Below are positions 1 to 4,866 of a stretch of DNA of 29,178 bases, one piece after another; within the stretch, counting starts at the first letter, position 1, and each line of letters opens with the position of its first letter. A program made the position numbers and the translations under genes. The notes under the pieces were generated by a model. The model saw nothing but the letters and a program-made list of their open reading frames with translations. It ran no database searches and had not been told where the DNA came from. Source of the DNA: a virus; the IMG/VR virus record IMGVR_UViG_3300030339_000188, positions 1-29,178 of that record. One strand, 5' to 3'.

Positions 1-195
1 ACCCTCTTTTAATATTTTTTTAATTTTATTATCCTTATAAGTATTACAGCTATTACAACGTAAGTGTGCATAAAGTCTAAGACCTTCACCTTTTCCTATG
101 TAAAAAGGCTCATAATCAACCTCTAAACTATTAAAACTATAAACTCCTTTTTTTCTCGGATCTAAATAAACATATACATAATACTTGTTTTCCAT
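1..195 (-). CDS. GIY-YIG endonuclease, N-terminal fragment (runs off the left edge)
   Basis: This is the first 65 codons of an ORF starting at an ATG at 195-193 and leaving the window at base 1. The peptide opens MENKYYVYVYLDPRKKG and continues with EPFYIGKGEGLRLYAHL, then KIKKILKEG. The paired YVYVYLDPR and FYIGKGEG..R...H blocks are the signature of the GIY-YIG nuclease superfamily, with the conserved Arg and His following. Such enzymes cut DNA and, in phages, often act as free-standing homing endonucleases. Its place at the end of a tRNA array that also holds two other nuclease genes fits a mobile, self-spreading gene. No Shine-Dalgarno precedes the start. The C-terminal specificity domain lies outside the window, so the target cannot be inferred. 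A non-mobile GIY-YIG repair-type nuclease is the alternative. Confidence 0.8.
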   Translation of the reverse strand, partial: MENKYYVYVYLDPRKKGVYSFNSLEVDYEPFYIGKGEGLRLYAHLRCNSCNTYKDNKIKKILKEG

Positions 196-285
196 TTCGT
201 TTTTATTTAAATACGAAAAAAAAGTTCGAATCTGATTAAATAAAACTAAAATAAGTAGCATTGTTTAAAATTCGAATTATTTTTG

Positions 286-357
286 AGCTTTCTTTCGGAA
301 CTGACCCGAAAATTACTGGTTACAAATCAGTTGTTTTTCCTGTTAAACTAAGAAAGC
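286..357 (-). tRNA. tRNA-Thr (anticodon TGT), non-canonical T-loop
   Basis: The cloverleaf has canonical lengths: acceptor GCTTTCT/AGAAAGC, D-stem GTTT/AAAC, anticodon stem ACTGA/CCAGT with an A.C pair at its top, loop TTTGTAA reading TGT, and T-stem TTCGG/CCGAA. The discriminator is U. The T-loop is GTCAGTT instead of the usual TTCRANY, so the standard tertiary contact with the D-loop is altered. No CCA is encoded. Confidence 0.85.
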
Positions 358-372
358 GTAATAAAAAATTAT

Positions 373-430
373 AAAGTAAAACAGATTAAAAACTACTTAG
401 AGGAGATCTAACTTTAATCTATTTTACTTT
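373..430 (-). other. Long AT-rich hairpin in a tRNA spacer
   Basis: AAAGTAAAA (373-381) and AGATTAAA (383-390) pair with TTTAATCT (413-420) and TTTTACTTT (422-430). The one mismatch in the DNA (C382/A421) becomes a U.G pair in minus-strand RNA, so the 18-bp helix is continuous only in the strand that carries the tRNAs. An inner TTAGA/TCTAA helix caps it, with loop UCUCC. It is probably a processing or stability element of the tRNA precursor; no protein is encoded here. Confidence 0.5.
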
Positions 431-476
431 AAGGAAGGAATAAAGCTCAACATAGATATATAACTTGTTGATAATG

Positions 477-549
477 AGCGGTAAAAGAATTCTGCCATCT
501 TGACCCCTGGTTTGGAAGACCAGCGCTCTAACTTCTGAGCTACTACCGC
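477..549 (-). tRNA. tRNA-Gly (anticodon TCC), aberrant T-arm
   Basis: Acceptor GCGGTAG/TTACCGC, D-stem GCTC/GAGC, anticodon stem CTGGT/ACCAG with loop CTTCCAA (TCC), and U discriminator as usual for Gly. Segment lengths are canonical. The T-arm is AAGAT-GGCAGAA-TTCTT, with one mismatch and a loop that lacks TTCRA. It has either diverged strongly or may be impaired. Confidence 0.82.
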
Positions 550-614
550 AAAATACCTAGTTTATTTATTTTATACTACATCGGGCTAGGTCACCGATCT
601 AATCTTAAAAAATC

Positions 615-700
615 GAATACTTAAAATCTATTTATCTTCACGACATTCTTTTTACCGTTAACTGATTCTTAACTTTATACGGTTGAATAAAGAAGTATTC
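615..700 (-). other. Structured element closed by an 8-bp stem, tRNA-sized
   Basis: GAATACTT (615-622) pairs perfectly with AAGTATTC (693-700). Inside, minus-strand ATTC/GAAT, ACC/GGT and GTTAA/TTAAC helices stack around a 7-nt loop (GAATCAG). At 86 nt it is tRNA-sized, but it has no T-arm consensus and no U33, so I do not call a tRNA. It may be a decayed tRNA or a processed spacer RNA. Confidence 0.35.
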
Positions 701-705
701 AAAGT

Positions 706-1041
706 TTATATTGTAGGATATTTTTTATCTAATTCTTCAATAACCCAATAAGGACTATTTCCAGCTAAAACAACATTTTTAAATCCGTTTTTTAAAGTAA
801 CTATAGATTCTTTTTCTGTTACCGATCCTGTATATCTATCACCATAACTACCGGTTACTTGTTTAGTTGCTGGATCTATATCTCCCCAGTCGCTTCTACC
901 GTTTCCTATTGGTTCTACATAATACTTTTTACCTGTTCTGAAAGACGTTACAATATGTCTTCCTGTTTCCTCAGAGTTAATTAAGAAATTCTTAATTGTT
1001 TCACTTATCCCATTTTTACTTGGTTTTAAATTGTTTATAAC
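706..1041 (-). pseudogene. Start-less ORF remnant (111 codons), unknown family
   Basis: A well-formed reading frame of 111 codons ends in TAA at 708-706. Its middle reads GKKYYVEPIGNGRSDWGDID and its end SPYWVIEELDKKYPTI. Directly upstream in frame are two consecutive stops (TAA TAA), and between them and the body there is no ATG, GTG or TTG. The upstream neighbour is tRNA-Ala, 12 bases away. The protein-like composition and length suggest the 3' part of a gene whose start was lost, perhaps by a recombination event at the tRNA. Use of a rare start such as ATA or ATT is the alternative. I do not recognise the family and assign no function. Confidence 0.5.
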
Positions 1042-1053
1042 TTATTAATTTAG

Positions 1054-1130
1054 TGGAGACTATGGGATTTGAACCCATGACCTTCTCATTGCAAATGAGA
1101 CGCTCTAAGCCAGACTGGAGCTAAGTCCCC
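1054..1130 (-). tRNA. tRNA-Ala (anticodon TGC)
   Basis: Acceptor GGGGACT/AGTCTCC, D-stem GCTC/GAGC with an extended D-loop, anticodon arm CTCAT-TTGCAAT-style loop reading TGC between CTCAT/ATGAG, T-arm ATGGG-TTCAAAT-CCCAT, discriminator A. No CCA is encoded. Confidence 0.95.
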
Positions 1131-1146
1131 GTAACCCTTTCTACGT

Positions 1147-1191
1147 GTAAGTTTCGAAAGGAACAATCTCACAAATATCTTTGTGACTTAC
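1147..1191 (-). other. Inter-tRNA mini-structure (closing stem plus inner hairpins)
   Basis: Between tRNA-Ala and tRNA-Ile, GTAAGT (1147-1152) pairs with ACTTAC (1186-1191). Inside is a perfect TCACAAA-GAT-ATTTGTGA-type hairpin and a smaller TTC/GAA hairpin. The layout (one closing stem, two short hairpins, 45 nt) recurs in other spacers of this array. It may be a precursor-processing signal. Confidence 0.4.
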
Positions 1192-1200
1192 TAGATCTTG

Positions 1201-1274
1201 TAGGCAAGGTTGGACTCGAACCAACGACCACGAACTTATCAGATTCGCATTCTAACCAACTGAAATACATGCCT
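1201..1274 (-). tRNA. tRNA-Ile (anticodon GAT)
   Basis: Acceptor AGGCATG/CTTGCCT with one U.U mismatch, anticodon stem CGAAT/GTTCG, loop CTGATAA (GAT), T-arm GTTGG-TTCGAGT-CCAAC, discriminator A. The D-stem is weak (three pairs). Confidence 0.93.
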
Positions 1275-1283
1275 ATATACTTT

Positions 1284-1487
1284 TTATTTTGAAAAATATT
1301 CTTTAACATTTATATACTTACGTTCATCTTTATATTCAAAGTAAGAAATTAAATCATCAACTACTTGATCTTTTGATGCCTCTCCGCTTGGATTTATCGC
1401 AAAATGAATTTCACTATAATTATGTTCTTTTGATAATCTTTTTAACTTTTCTTCTTGTGTTTCACTACTATAAATAACTGAATCCAT
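1284..1487 (-). CDS. Hypothetical protein, 67 aa, within the tRNA array
   Basis: A short ORF between tRNA-Ile and tRNA-Val, beginning MDSVIYSSETQEEKLKRLSK and ending YINVKEYFSK. It is rich in Glu, Lys, Ser and Tyr and has no signal peptide, membrane segment or recognised motif. What makes it credible is a textbook Shine-Dalgarno: minus-strand AAAAGGAGG ends a few bases before the ATG (bases 1492-1500 on the plus strand). None of the virion genes here has one, so this gene may be translated differently or may have come from another source. It would be cotranscribed with the tRNAs. Function unknown. Confidence 0.7.
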   Translation of the reverse strand: MDSVIYSSETQEEKLKRLSKEHNYSEIHFAINPSGEASKDQVVDDLISYFEYKDERKYINVKEYFSK

Positions 1488-1546
1488 TTTACCTCCTTTT
1501 AAATGTTTTTGATATTTATTAAATATTATGTTTTTATAAAAATTGG

Positions 1547-1620
1547 TAGGAAATGACGGATTCGAACCGCCGACCTTTTCGATGTAAACGAATTACTCTA
1601 ACCAACTGAGCTAATCTCCT
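1547..1620 (-). tRNA. tRNA-Val (anticodon TAC), CCA encoded
   Basis: Acceptor AGGAGAT/ATTTCCT, D-stem GCTC/GAGT, anticodon stem ending TTCG/CGAA, loop TTTACAT (TAC), T-arm GGCGG-TTCGAAT-CCGTC. Discriminator A is followed directly by CCA (bases 1544-1546), so the 3' end may be encoded rather than added. Confidence 0.94.
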
Positions 1621-1626
1621 ATATTG

Positions 1627-1674
1627 TTAAGAACCCTCGTTATAAGATATGCAATCAAATACAGTATTTCTTAA
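1627..1674 (-). other. Inter-tRNA mini-structure (closing stem plus two hairpins)
   Basis: Between tRNA-Val and tRNA-Lys, TTAAGAA (1627-1633) pairs with TTCTTAA (1668-1674). On the minus strand it encloses AAATA-CTG-TATTT and GAT-TGCAT-ATC hairpins. The 48-nt layout matches the elements at 1147-1191 and 4701-4742. Confidence 0.42.
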
Positions 1675-1698
1675 TTATGTTGTTTTTTTTATTAAAAG

Positions 1699-1772
1699 TG
1701 GTTCCTATCAGATTTGAACTGATACTCTCGCATATTAAAAGTATGGGGTTTTGCCAATTAAACTAAAGAACC
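1699..1772 (-). tRNA. tRNA-Lys 1 (anticodon TTT)
   Basis: Acceptor GGTTCTT/AGGAACC, D-arm GTTT...AAAC-like, anticodon stem ending CATA/TATG with loop CTTTTAA (TTT), T-arm TATCA-GTTCAAATC-type arm, discriminator A. No complete CCA is encoded. It decodes the AAA codon that dominates these genes. Confidence 0.93.
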
Positions 1773-1777
1773 AATGG

Positions 1778-1851
1778 TGCATTTGGCGGGACTTGAACCC
1801 GCAACCCACTGGTTAAAAGCCAGTTACATCTACCAATTGAGCTACAAGTGC
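1778..1851 (-). tRNA. tRNA-Lys 2 (anticodon TTT), CCA encoded
   Basis: Acceptor GCACTTG/CAAATGC with one A.C mismatch, D-stem GCTC with GATG, anticodon arm ACTGG-CTTTTAA-CCAGT (TTT), T-arm TGCGG-GTTCAAGTCCCGC type, discriminator A then CCA (1775-1777). It is only 5 bases from tRNA-Lys 1 but differs in body sequence, so it is not a simple tandem duplicate. Confidence 0.94.
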
Positions 1852-1866
1852 TTATTAATGTTTTTT

Positions 1867-1897
1867 AAGCAACTTTAACCCTTGGTATATGTTGCTT
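1867..1897 (-). other. Inter-tRNA hairpin
   Basis: AAGCAAC (1867-1873) pairs with GTTGCTT (1891-1897) around a 17-nt loop. No U-tract follows on the minus strand, so it is not a standard terminator. It may be a processing or stability hairpin between tRNA-Lys 2 and the CAT tRNA. Confidence 0.4.
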
Positions 1898-1983
1898 TTA
1901 GCGTTTACTTTTTAATTGCTTGAACTTTTTCATTTTGTTTGTTTTTTAAATTGTTTAAATTAATATTTTTATTATTGTTTTTG

Positions 1984-2058
1984 TTGCGCGAGTGGGACTC
2001 GAACCCACGACCTCAAGATTATGATTCTCACTATCTGACCAACTGATAATATCGCGCA
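1984..2058 (-). tRNA. tRNA with anticodon CAT (Met, or Ile2 if lysidine-modified)
   Basis: Acceptor TGCGCGA/TCGCGCA is fully paired including position 1-72, which argues against an initiator. Anticodon stem TGAGA/TCTTG, loop ATCATAA (CAT), T-arm GTGGG-TTCGAGT-CCCAC, discriminator A. Whether C34 becomes lysidine (reading AUA) cannot be told from sequence; AUA codons are common in these genes. Confidence 0.9.
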
Positions 2059-2071
2059 AAATGCTTTTTTG

Positions 2072-2146
2072 TGTCTCCTCTCCGAGTCGAACGGAAGCCC
2101 TTGGATTTTCAGTCCAATGTACAATTACCACCTATACGAAGGAGAC
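2072..2146 (-). tRNA. tRNA-Phe (anticodon GAA)
   Basis: Acceptor GTCTCCT/AGGAGAC fully paired, anticodon arm TTGGA-CTGAAAA-TCCAA (GAA), T-arm TTCCG-TTCGACT-CGGAG with one weak pair, discriminator A. Its 5' half overlaps the 3' end of the upstream nuclease ORF, whose TGA stop falls in the anticodon loop. Confidence 0.93.
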
Positions 2147-2972
2147 TTTTTATGTTTTTTTTACATTTACTTAATTCTCCGCTATATATTATTTGTATAT
2201 TCGGAACAGCCTCTAATTTTAACTCTAGATTTTCATCTTTATCTGCATAAAATTTTCCTTTTACTTCAACCCATTTATTATGTTCTTCTAGATAAAAATC
2301 AGGATAGTATTTACTATTTTTCCCTTTCTTATTTACGTATTCAAAAAACTGTGTTGAGTTTTTAACCCATTTTATATTATTTTCATCTAACAACATTGCA
2401 AAAACTTTTTCAGCACCCGAATCCATTTGAAAGCCATTGTAAACGCTTCTATGTTTAATAGTTGAATTTATTTGAAAACCGCCTGATTGTTTTAACCAAC
2501 ATTCTCTATGATATTTTTTTAGATTATAAGATTTATGGTAAATTAACTCACCACATGCTAAACAAATTGAAGTTGTATCTGAGTTTTTATATTGTCGAGG
2601 TTGTGCATTTGCAAATTTAACTTTTTTGCTATTTTTTGAAGAAATAGATTGTTTTAATTTAACTTCATCTGATTTAACTCTACTATTTGCGCATTGTCTC
2701 GAACAGTGTTTTTTGTATTTCCCTTCTGTTAGTTTTTCATATGTTACTTTTACTATATATTCTTTACTGCATTTTTGACAATAAACAACATGTTCTTTAG
2801 CTAAACTGCCACATGTTCTTTTTACTCCTTTACGTTGTTTTGAGACTTTTATACTCTTTGTTTTACTTACTACATTAGGATTGCATTTGCAATTAGAACT
2901 ATGCGCTGCAAATTGTTGTGTTTTTTCAAACTCAAATTCTTCATTACAAAAACGACATTTATATTTCTTCAT
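2109..2972 (-). CDS. Zinc-finger PD-(D/E)XK endonuclease, probable homing type (paralogue 1)
   Basis: A 287-aa protein. The N-terminal ~160 residues carry Cys/His clusters: C6-x2-C9 with H24/C28/C30, C65-x2-C68 with C90/C94, and C137-x2-C140 with H155/C158, a typical DNA-binding zinc-ribbon string. The C-terminal part has a PD-(D/E)XK nuclease core: E188 in a helix, P224-D225-F and V235-E-V-K238. The first ~110 residues closely match the product of 3353-4309, while the nuclease half differs, so the two share a DNA-recognition module with different catalytic halves. It sits between a class II-like tRNA and tRNA-Phe. The last ~12 residues (SLLRIGGNCTLD) are translated from tRNA-Phe sequence, which suggests the original stop was lost or the gene inserted here. 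No Shine-Dalgarno is present; AAAAGAAATG precedes both paralogues. The nuclease call is by motif; homing is inferred from context. Confidence 0.82.
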   Translation of the reverse strand: MKKYKCRFCNEEFEFEKTQQFAAHSSNCKCNPNVVSKTKSIKVSKQRKGVKRTCGSLAKEHVVYCQKCSKEYIVKVTYEKLTEGKYKKHCSRQCANSRVKSDEVKLKQSISSKNSKKVKFANAQPRQYKNSDTTSICLACGELIYHKSYNLKKYHRECWLKQSGGFQINSTIKHRSVYNGFQMDSGAEKVFAMLLDENNIKWVKNSTQFFEYVNKKGKNSKYYPDFYLEEHNKWVEVKGKFYADKDENLELKLEAVPNIQIIYSGELSKCKKNIKSLLRIGGNCTLD

Positions 2973-2974
2973 TT

Positions 2975-2994
2975 CTTTTGAATAAAATCGAACC
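2975..2994 (-). repeat. 20-bp conserved element upstream of nuclease paralogue 1
   Basis: On the minus strand this reads GGTTCGATTTTATTCAAAAG and abuts the nuclease start. The same 20-mer with one change occurs at 4332-4351 upstream of paralogue 2. The first 7 bases match the GGTTCGA of tRNA T-arms. Confidence 0.65.
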
Positions 2995-3029
2995 TTTTTT
3001 CTGGTGTTTTTATATTATATTTTAAAAAG

Positions 3030-3119
3030 CGGTCTATATCGGATTCAAACCGATCTGATTCGTTATTAACTTTCTCCCACGTGACAGGTGGGCGGACACA
3101 TCCAGCATCCCCATAGACC
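3030..3119 (-). tRNA. Class II-shaped tRNA with Asp anticodon GTC
   Basis: Acceptor GGTCTAT/ATAGACC, D-stem GGA/TCC with a GG-containing loop, anticodon arm CCCAC-CTGTCAC-GTGGG (GTC), T-arm ATCGG-TTTGAAT-CCGAT, discriminator G. Between anticodon and T arms there are about 21 nt including a GTT-AAT-AAC hairpin, i.e. a long class II variable arm. Bacterial tRNA-Asp normally has a 4-5 nt variable loop. G73 fits Asp, but G73 plus a long arm also fits seryl-tRNA synthetase. The amino acid is therefore uncertain. Confidence 0.8.
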
Positions 3120-3153
3120 ATAGTATTAATTTCCTTTATTTTAAATTAAAAAG

Positions 3154-3235
3154 CACGCACTGTAGGATTCGAACCTACGAGTGAAAATCAGAGAAGTTTG
3201 GAATTTCTTGCCGTCGACCACTTGGCTAAGTACGT
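3154..3235 (-). tRNA. Class II-shaped tRNA with anticodon CCA (Trp reading)
   Basis: Acceptor ACGTACT/AGTGCGT, D-stem GCC/GGC with loop AAGTGGTCGAC, anticodon stem AGAAA/CTTCT with A31.C39, loop TTCCAAA (CCA), a 13-nt variable region with a TGA-TTT-TCA hairpin, T-arm GTAGG-TTCGAAT-CCTAC, discriminator G. The D-arm and variable arm look like Ser/Leu/Tyr bodies, the anticodon like Trp. The weak anticodon stem lowers certainty of the register. Confidence 0.75.
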
Positions 3236-3240
3236 ATTAT

Positions 3241-3259
3241 ATGCGTTATAAAGCCGCAT
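3241..3259 (-). other. Inter-tRNA hairpin
   Basis: ATGCG (3241-3245) pairs with CGCAT (3255-3259) around a 9-nt loop, between the CCA tRNA and tRNA-Arg. It is short and has no U-tract; a spacer structure like the others in this array. Confidence 0.3.
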
Positions 3260-3267
3260 CCCTTTAG

Positions 3268-3339
3268 TACCCCTACCAGGACTCGAACCTGAATCTAAAA
3301 ATTAGAAGTTTTTCGTTCTATCCCTTGAACTATAGAGGC
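3268..3339 (-). tRNA. tRNA-Arg (anticodon TCT)
   Basis: Acceptor GCCTCTA/TAGGGGT (two G.U pairs), D-stem GTTC/GAAC-type, anticodon arm AAAAA-CTTCTAA-TTTTT (TCT), T-arm TCAGG-TTCGAGT-CCTGG, discriminator A. It reads AGA, the favoured Arg codon in these AT-rich genes. Confidence 0.93.
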
Positions 3340-3352
3340 ATTTAAATTTTTA

Positions 3353-4309
3353 CTACTTGTCTAAAATTTGTTTTCTTAACTTTTGATAGATTTTGTAAAA
3401 CTCTAAATCATAATCAAAATCCAACCATATCATTCTATATCCCTTTTCATCACAATATTTTTGTAAAGCTTCTTTTTTATATGGAATTGTTCTATTATAA
3501 TTATGAGTTGAGTTATTACTCCATTTCATTTTTACTTCTACAATATAAACTTCGTTTTCCTTTTTTACATAAAAATCAGGATTAAAGGTTCTATGGTTAT
3601 TGTTTTCCCAAAAATTTAATATATTTTTATACTTCTCTATCTTCTCTGCCTTAAAAACGTCTATTAAATAAACTATTGCTGCTTGTTCTAACCTAGAATC
3701 TGTTTTAAAGTCGTTTAAAAAACCGTAACTAAAACTTTCTTGCTTAGTATTAAAATTATCAGTTCCTCTTTCTTTTATTACCCTTTGTCGACTAAGTGAG
3801 TGTAAATAATTATTACATTCTTTACTACATGTTTTAACACTCCATTTATAATCAAACTCTTTTTTACAAACTTCACAAATAGATTTTCTATTTGAATATT
3901 TACTAGATTTTCCTATAGATATGTAATAGTCATCTCTTTTTTTTTGAGAAGATAAAAACTTTTCACTAGCTTTTAACGAATTAGATGTTTTTAAATTACT
4001 CTCTTCAGTTTTTATACGACTATTAGCACAAGATCTACAACAGAATTTACTATACTTCTTTTTATTATAAGCCTGTTCTGTTATTTTTACAACATACTCT
4101 TTATTACATTTTTGACAATTTAATATATATTCAAGTTTTAAAACTCCGTTAATTCTTTTTCTACCTGTTAGTTTTTCACTTATTTTAAAAGCTCTTGTTT
4201 TACTAATCACATTAGGATTACAATTACAATTAGAACTATGTGCTGCAAACTGTTGTACTTTTTCGAATTCAAATTCTTCTTTACAAAAACGACATTTATA
4301 TTTCTCCAT
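3353..4309 (-). CDS. Zinc-finger PD-(D/E)XK endonuclease, probable homing type (paralogue 2)
   Basis: A 318-aa protein whose first ~110 residues are nearly the same as those of the 2109-2972 product (KYKCRFC.EEFEFEK.QQFAAHSSNC). Cys/His clusters lie at C6/C9, H24/C28/C30, C65/C68, C90/C94 and C145/C148/C161/C165. The C-terminal nuclease core reads E208, then NPDF at 243-246 and IVEVK at 256-260, the PD-(D/E)XK pattern with its ExK arm. A tail of about 58 residues follows that paralogue 1 lacks. The gene lies between tRNA-Arg and the GTT tRNA and ends in TAG. A CATATTTA late-promoter-like box is at 4320-4328, and the 20-bp conserved element is upstream. Mobility is inferred from its paralogue and location. 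Confidence 0.82.
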   Translation of the reverse strand: MEKYKCRFCKEEFEFEKVQQFAAHSSNCNCNPNVISKTRAFKISEKLTGRKRINGVLKLEYILNCQKCNKEYVVKITEQAYNKKKYSKFCCRSCANSRIKTEESNLKTSNSLKASEKFLSSQKKRDDYYISIGKSSKYSNRKSICEVCKKEFDYKWSVKTCSKECNNYLHSLSRQRVIKERGTDNFNTKQESFSYGFLNDFKTDSRLEQAAIVYLIDVFKAEKIEKYKNILNFWENNNHRTFNPDFYVKKENEVYIVEVKMKWSNNSTHNYNRTIPYKKEALQKYCDEKGYRMIWLDFDYDLEFYKIYQKLRKQILDK

Positions 4310-4331
4310 TTCTTTTTAATATAAATATGTA

Positions 4332-4351
4332 CTTTTGAACAAAATCGAACC
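4332..4351 (-). repeat. 20-bp conserved element upstream of nuclease paralogue 2
   Basis: Minus-strand GGTTCGATTTTGTTCAAAAG, 19 of 20 identical to the element at 2975-2994. Here 22 bases separate it from the nuclease ATG rather than about 2. It could be a relic of a tRNA T-arm carried with the mobile gene, or a regulatory box. Confidence 0.65.
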
Positions 4352-4374
4352 TAAAATCAATATTTATTTTTTTG

Positions 4375-4462
4375 CGCGCCAGGCAGGATTCGAACCTGCG
4401 GTGAAGATTTCTCTTACTGGATTAACAGTCCAGACTTTTCGGCCAACTAAAGCAACCAGCGC
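4375..4462 (-). tRNA. Class II-shaped tRNA with Asn anticodon GTT
   Basis: Acceptor GCGCTGG/CTGGCGC with two G.U pairs, D-stem GCTT/AAGT with a long loop containing GG, anticodon arm CTGGA-CTGTTAA-TCCAG (GTT), a 17-nt variable region forming AAGA-GAAA-TCTT, T-arm GCAGG-TTCGAAT-CCTGC, discriminator G. The variable arm is a clean 4-bp hairpin with a GAAA tetraloop, unusual for an Asn tRNA. Charging identity is uncertain (Asn versus Ser). Confidence 0.85.
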
Positions 4463-4774
4463 ATATTTTATTATATTATTTTATCTTAAAAAAAATAAAC
4501 CTCAATTACAAAGAGTTATACTTGATAACTGTACCATTGCAGGTCTACAACATCTCGGAACTTAATTATTTTAAATCATTATAACAAACTATAGATTTTA
4601 GCTACGTGTTTATTGTTAAATGTGTTTAAAACAGAGTTAAATCACAGAATATTAATTATTTGGCGCCCAAGCCATCTTGAGATCCTAACTTCATAGCGTT
4701 CTGACTTTACTAATCATTAGTTTAAAAGTTTTACTTTGTCAGTACGTGAAAACTTAGTAAAAAACCATATATTG
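4463..4774. other. Gene-free stretch between the GTT tRNA and tRNA-Tyr
   Basis: About 312 bases without a credible ORF or complete tRNA. It holds an AGTTAT/ATAACT hairpin (4514-4530), a CTCAAG-like 6-bp hairpin near 4670-4690 that shares GCCATCTTGA with tRNA-Gly, and the closed mini-structure at 4701-4742. It may contain decayed tRNA sequence. Confidence 0.5.
4701..4742 (-). other. Inter-tRNA mini-structure (closing stem plus two hairpins)
   Basis: CTGAC (4701-4705) pairs with GTCAG (4738-4742). Inside are ACTAA-TCA-TTAGT (4709-4721) and a small AAAA-G-TTTT hairpin. The same 42-48 nt plan is seen at 1147-1191 and 1627-1674. Confidence 0.4.
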
Positions 4775-4856
4775 TGAGAATGGAGAGATTCGAACTCCCA
4801 TGCCTGTTAAGAACCGGAGCTACAATCCGGCGAGCCACCAATTGCTCAACACTCTC
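4775..4856 (-). tRNA. tRNA-Tyr 1 (anticodon GTA), class II
   Basis: Acceptor GAGAGTG/CATTCTC, D-stem GAGC/GCTC, anticodon arm CCGGA-TTGTAGC-TCCGG (GTA), 14-nt variable arm as expected for bacterial tRNA-Tyr, T-arm GGGAG-TTCGAAT-CTCTC, discriminator A. A normal Tyr tRNA. Confidence 0.94.
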
Positions 4857-4866
4857 ATTTTATTTG

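Noticed and set aside
2069-2365. Plus-strand 98-codon frame
   Set aside because: Antisense to tRNA-Phe and nuclease paralogue 1; hydrophobic by AT composition only.
4500-4562. Possible tRNA-Cys-like fold (GCA in a loop)
   Set aside because: The anticodon stem has at most two good pairs and no matching acceptor strand was found.
4335-4565. Plus-strand 76-codon frame with ARQAGFEPAV
   Set aside because: This is the familiar false peptide read from the antisense of a tRNA T-arm (here the GTT tRNA).
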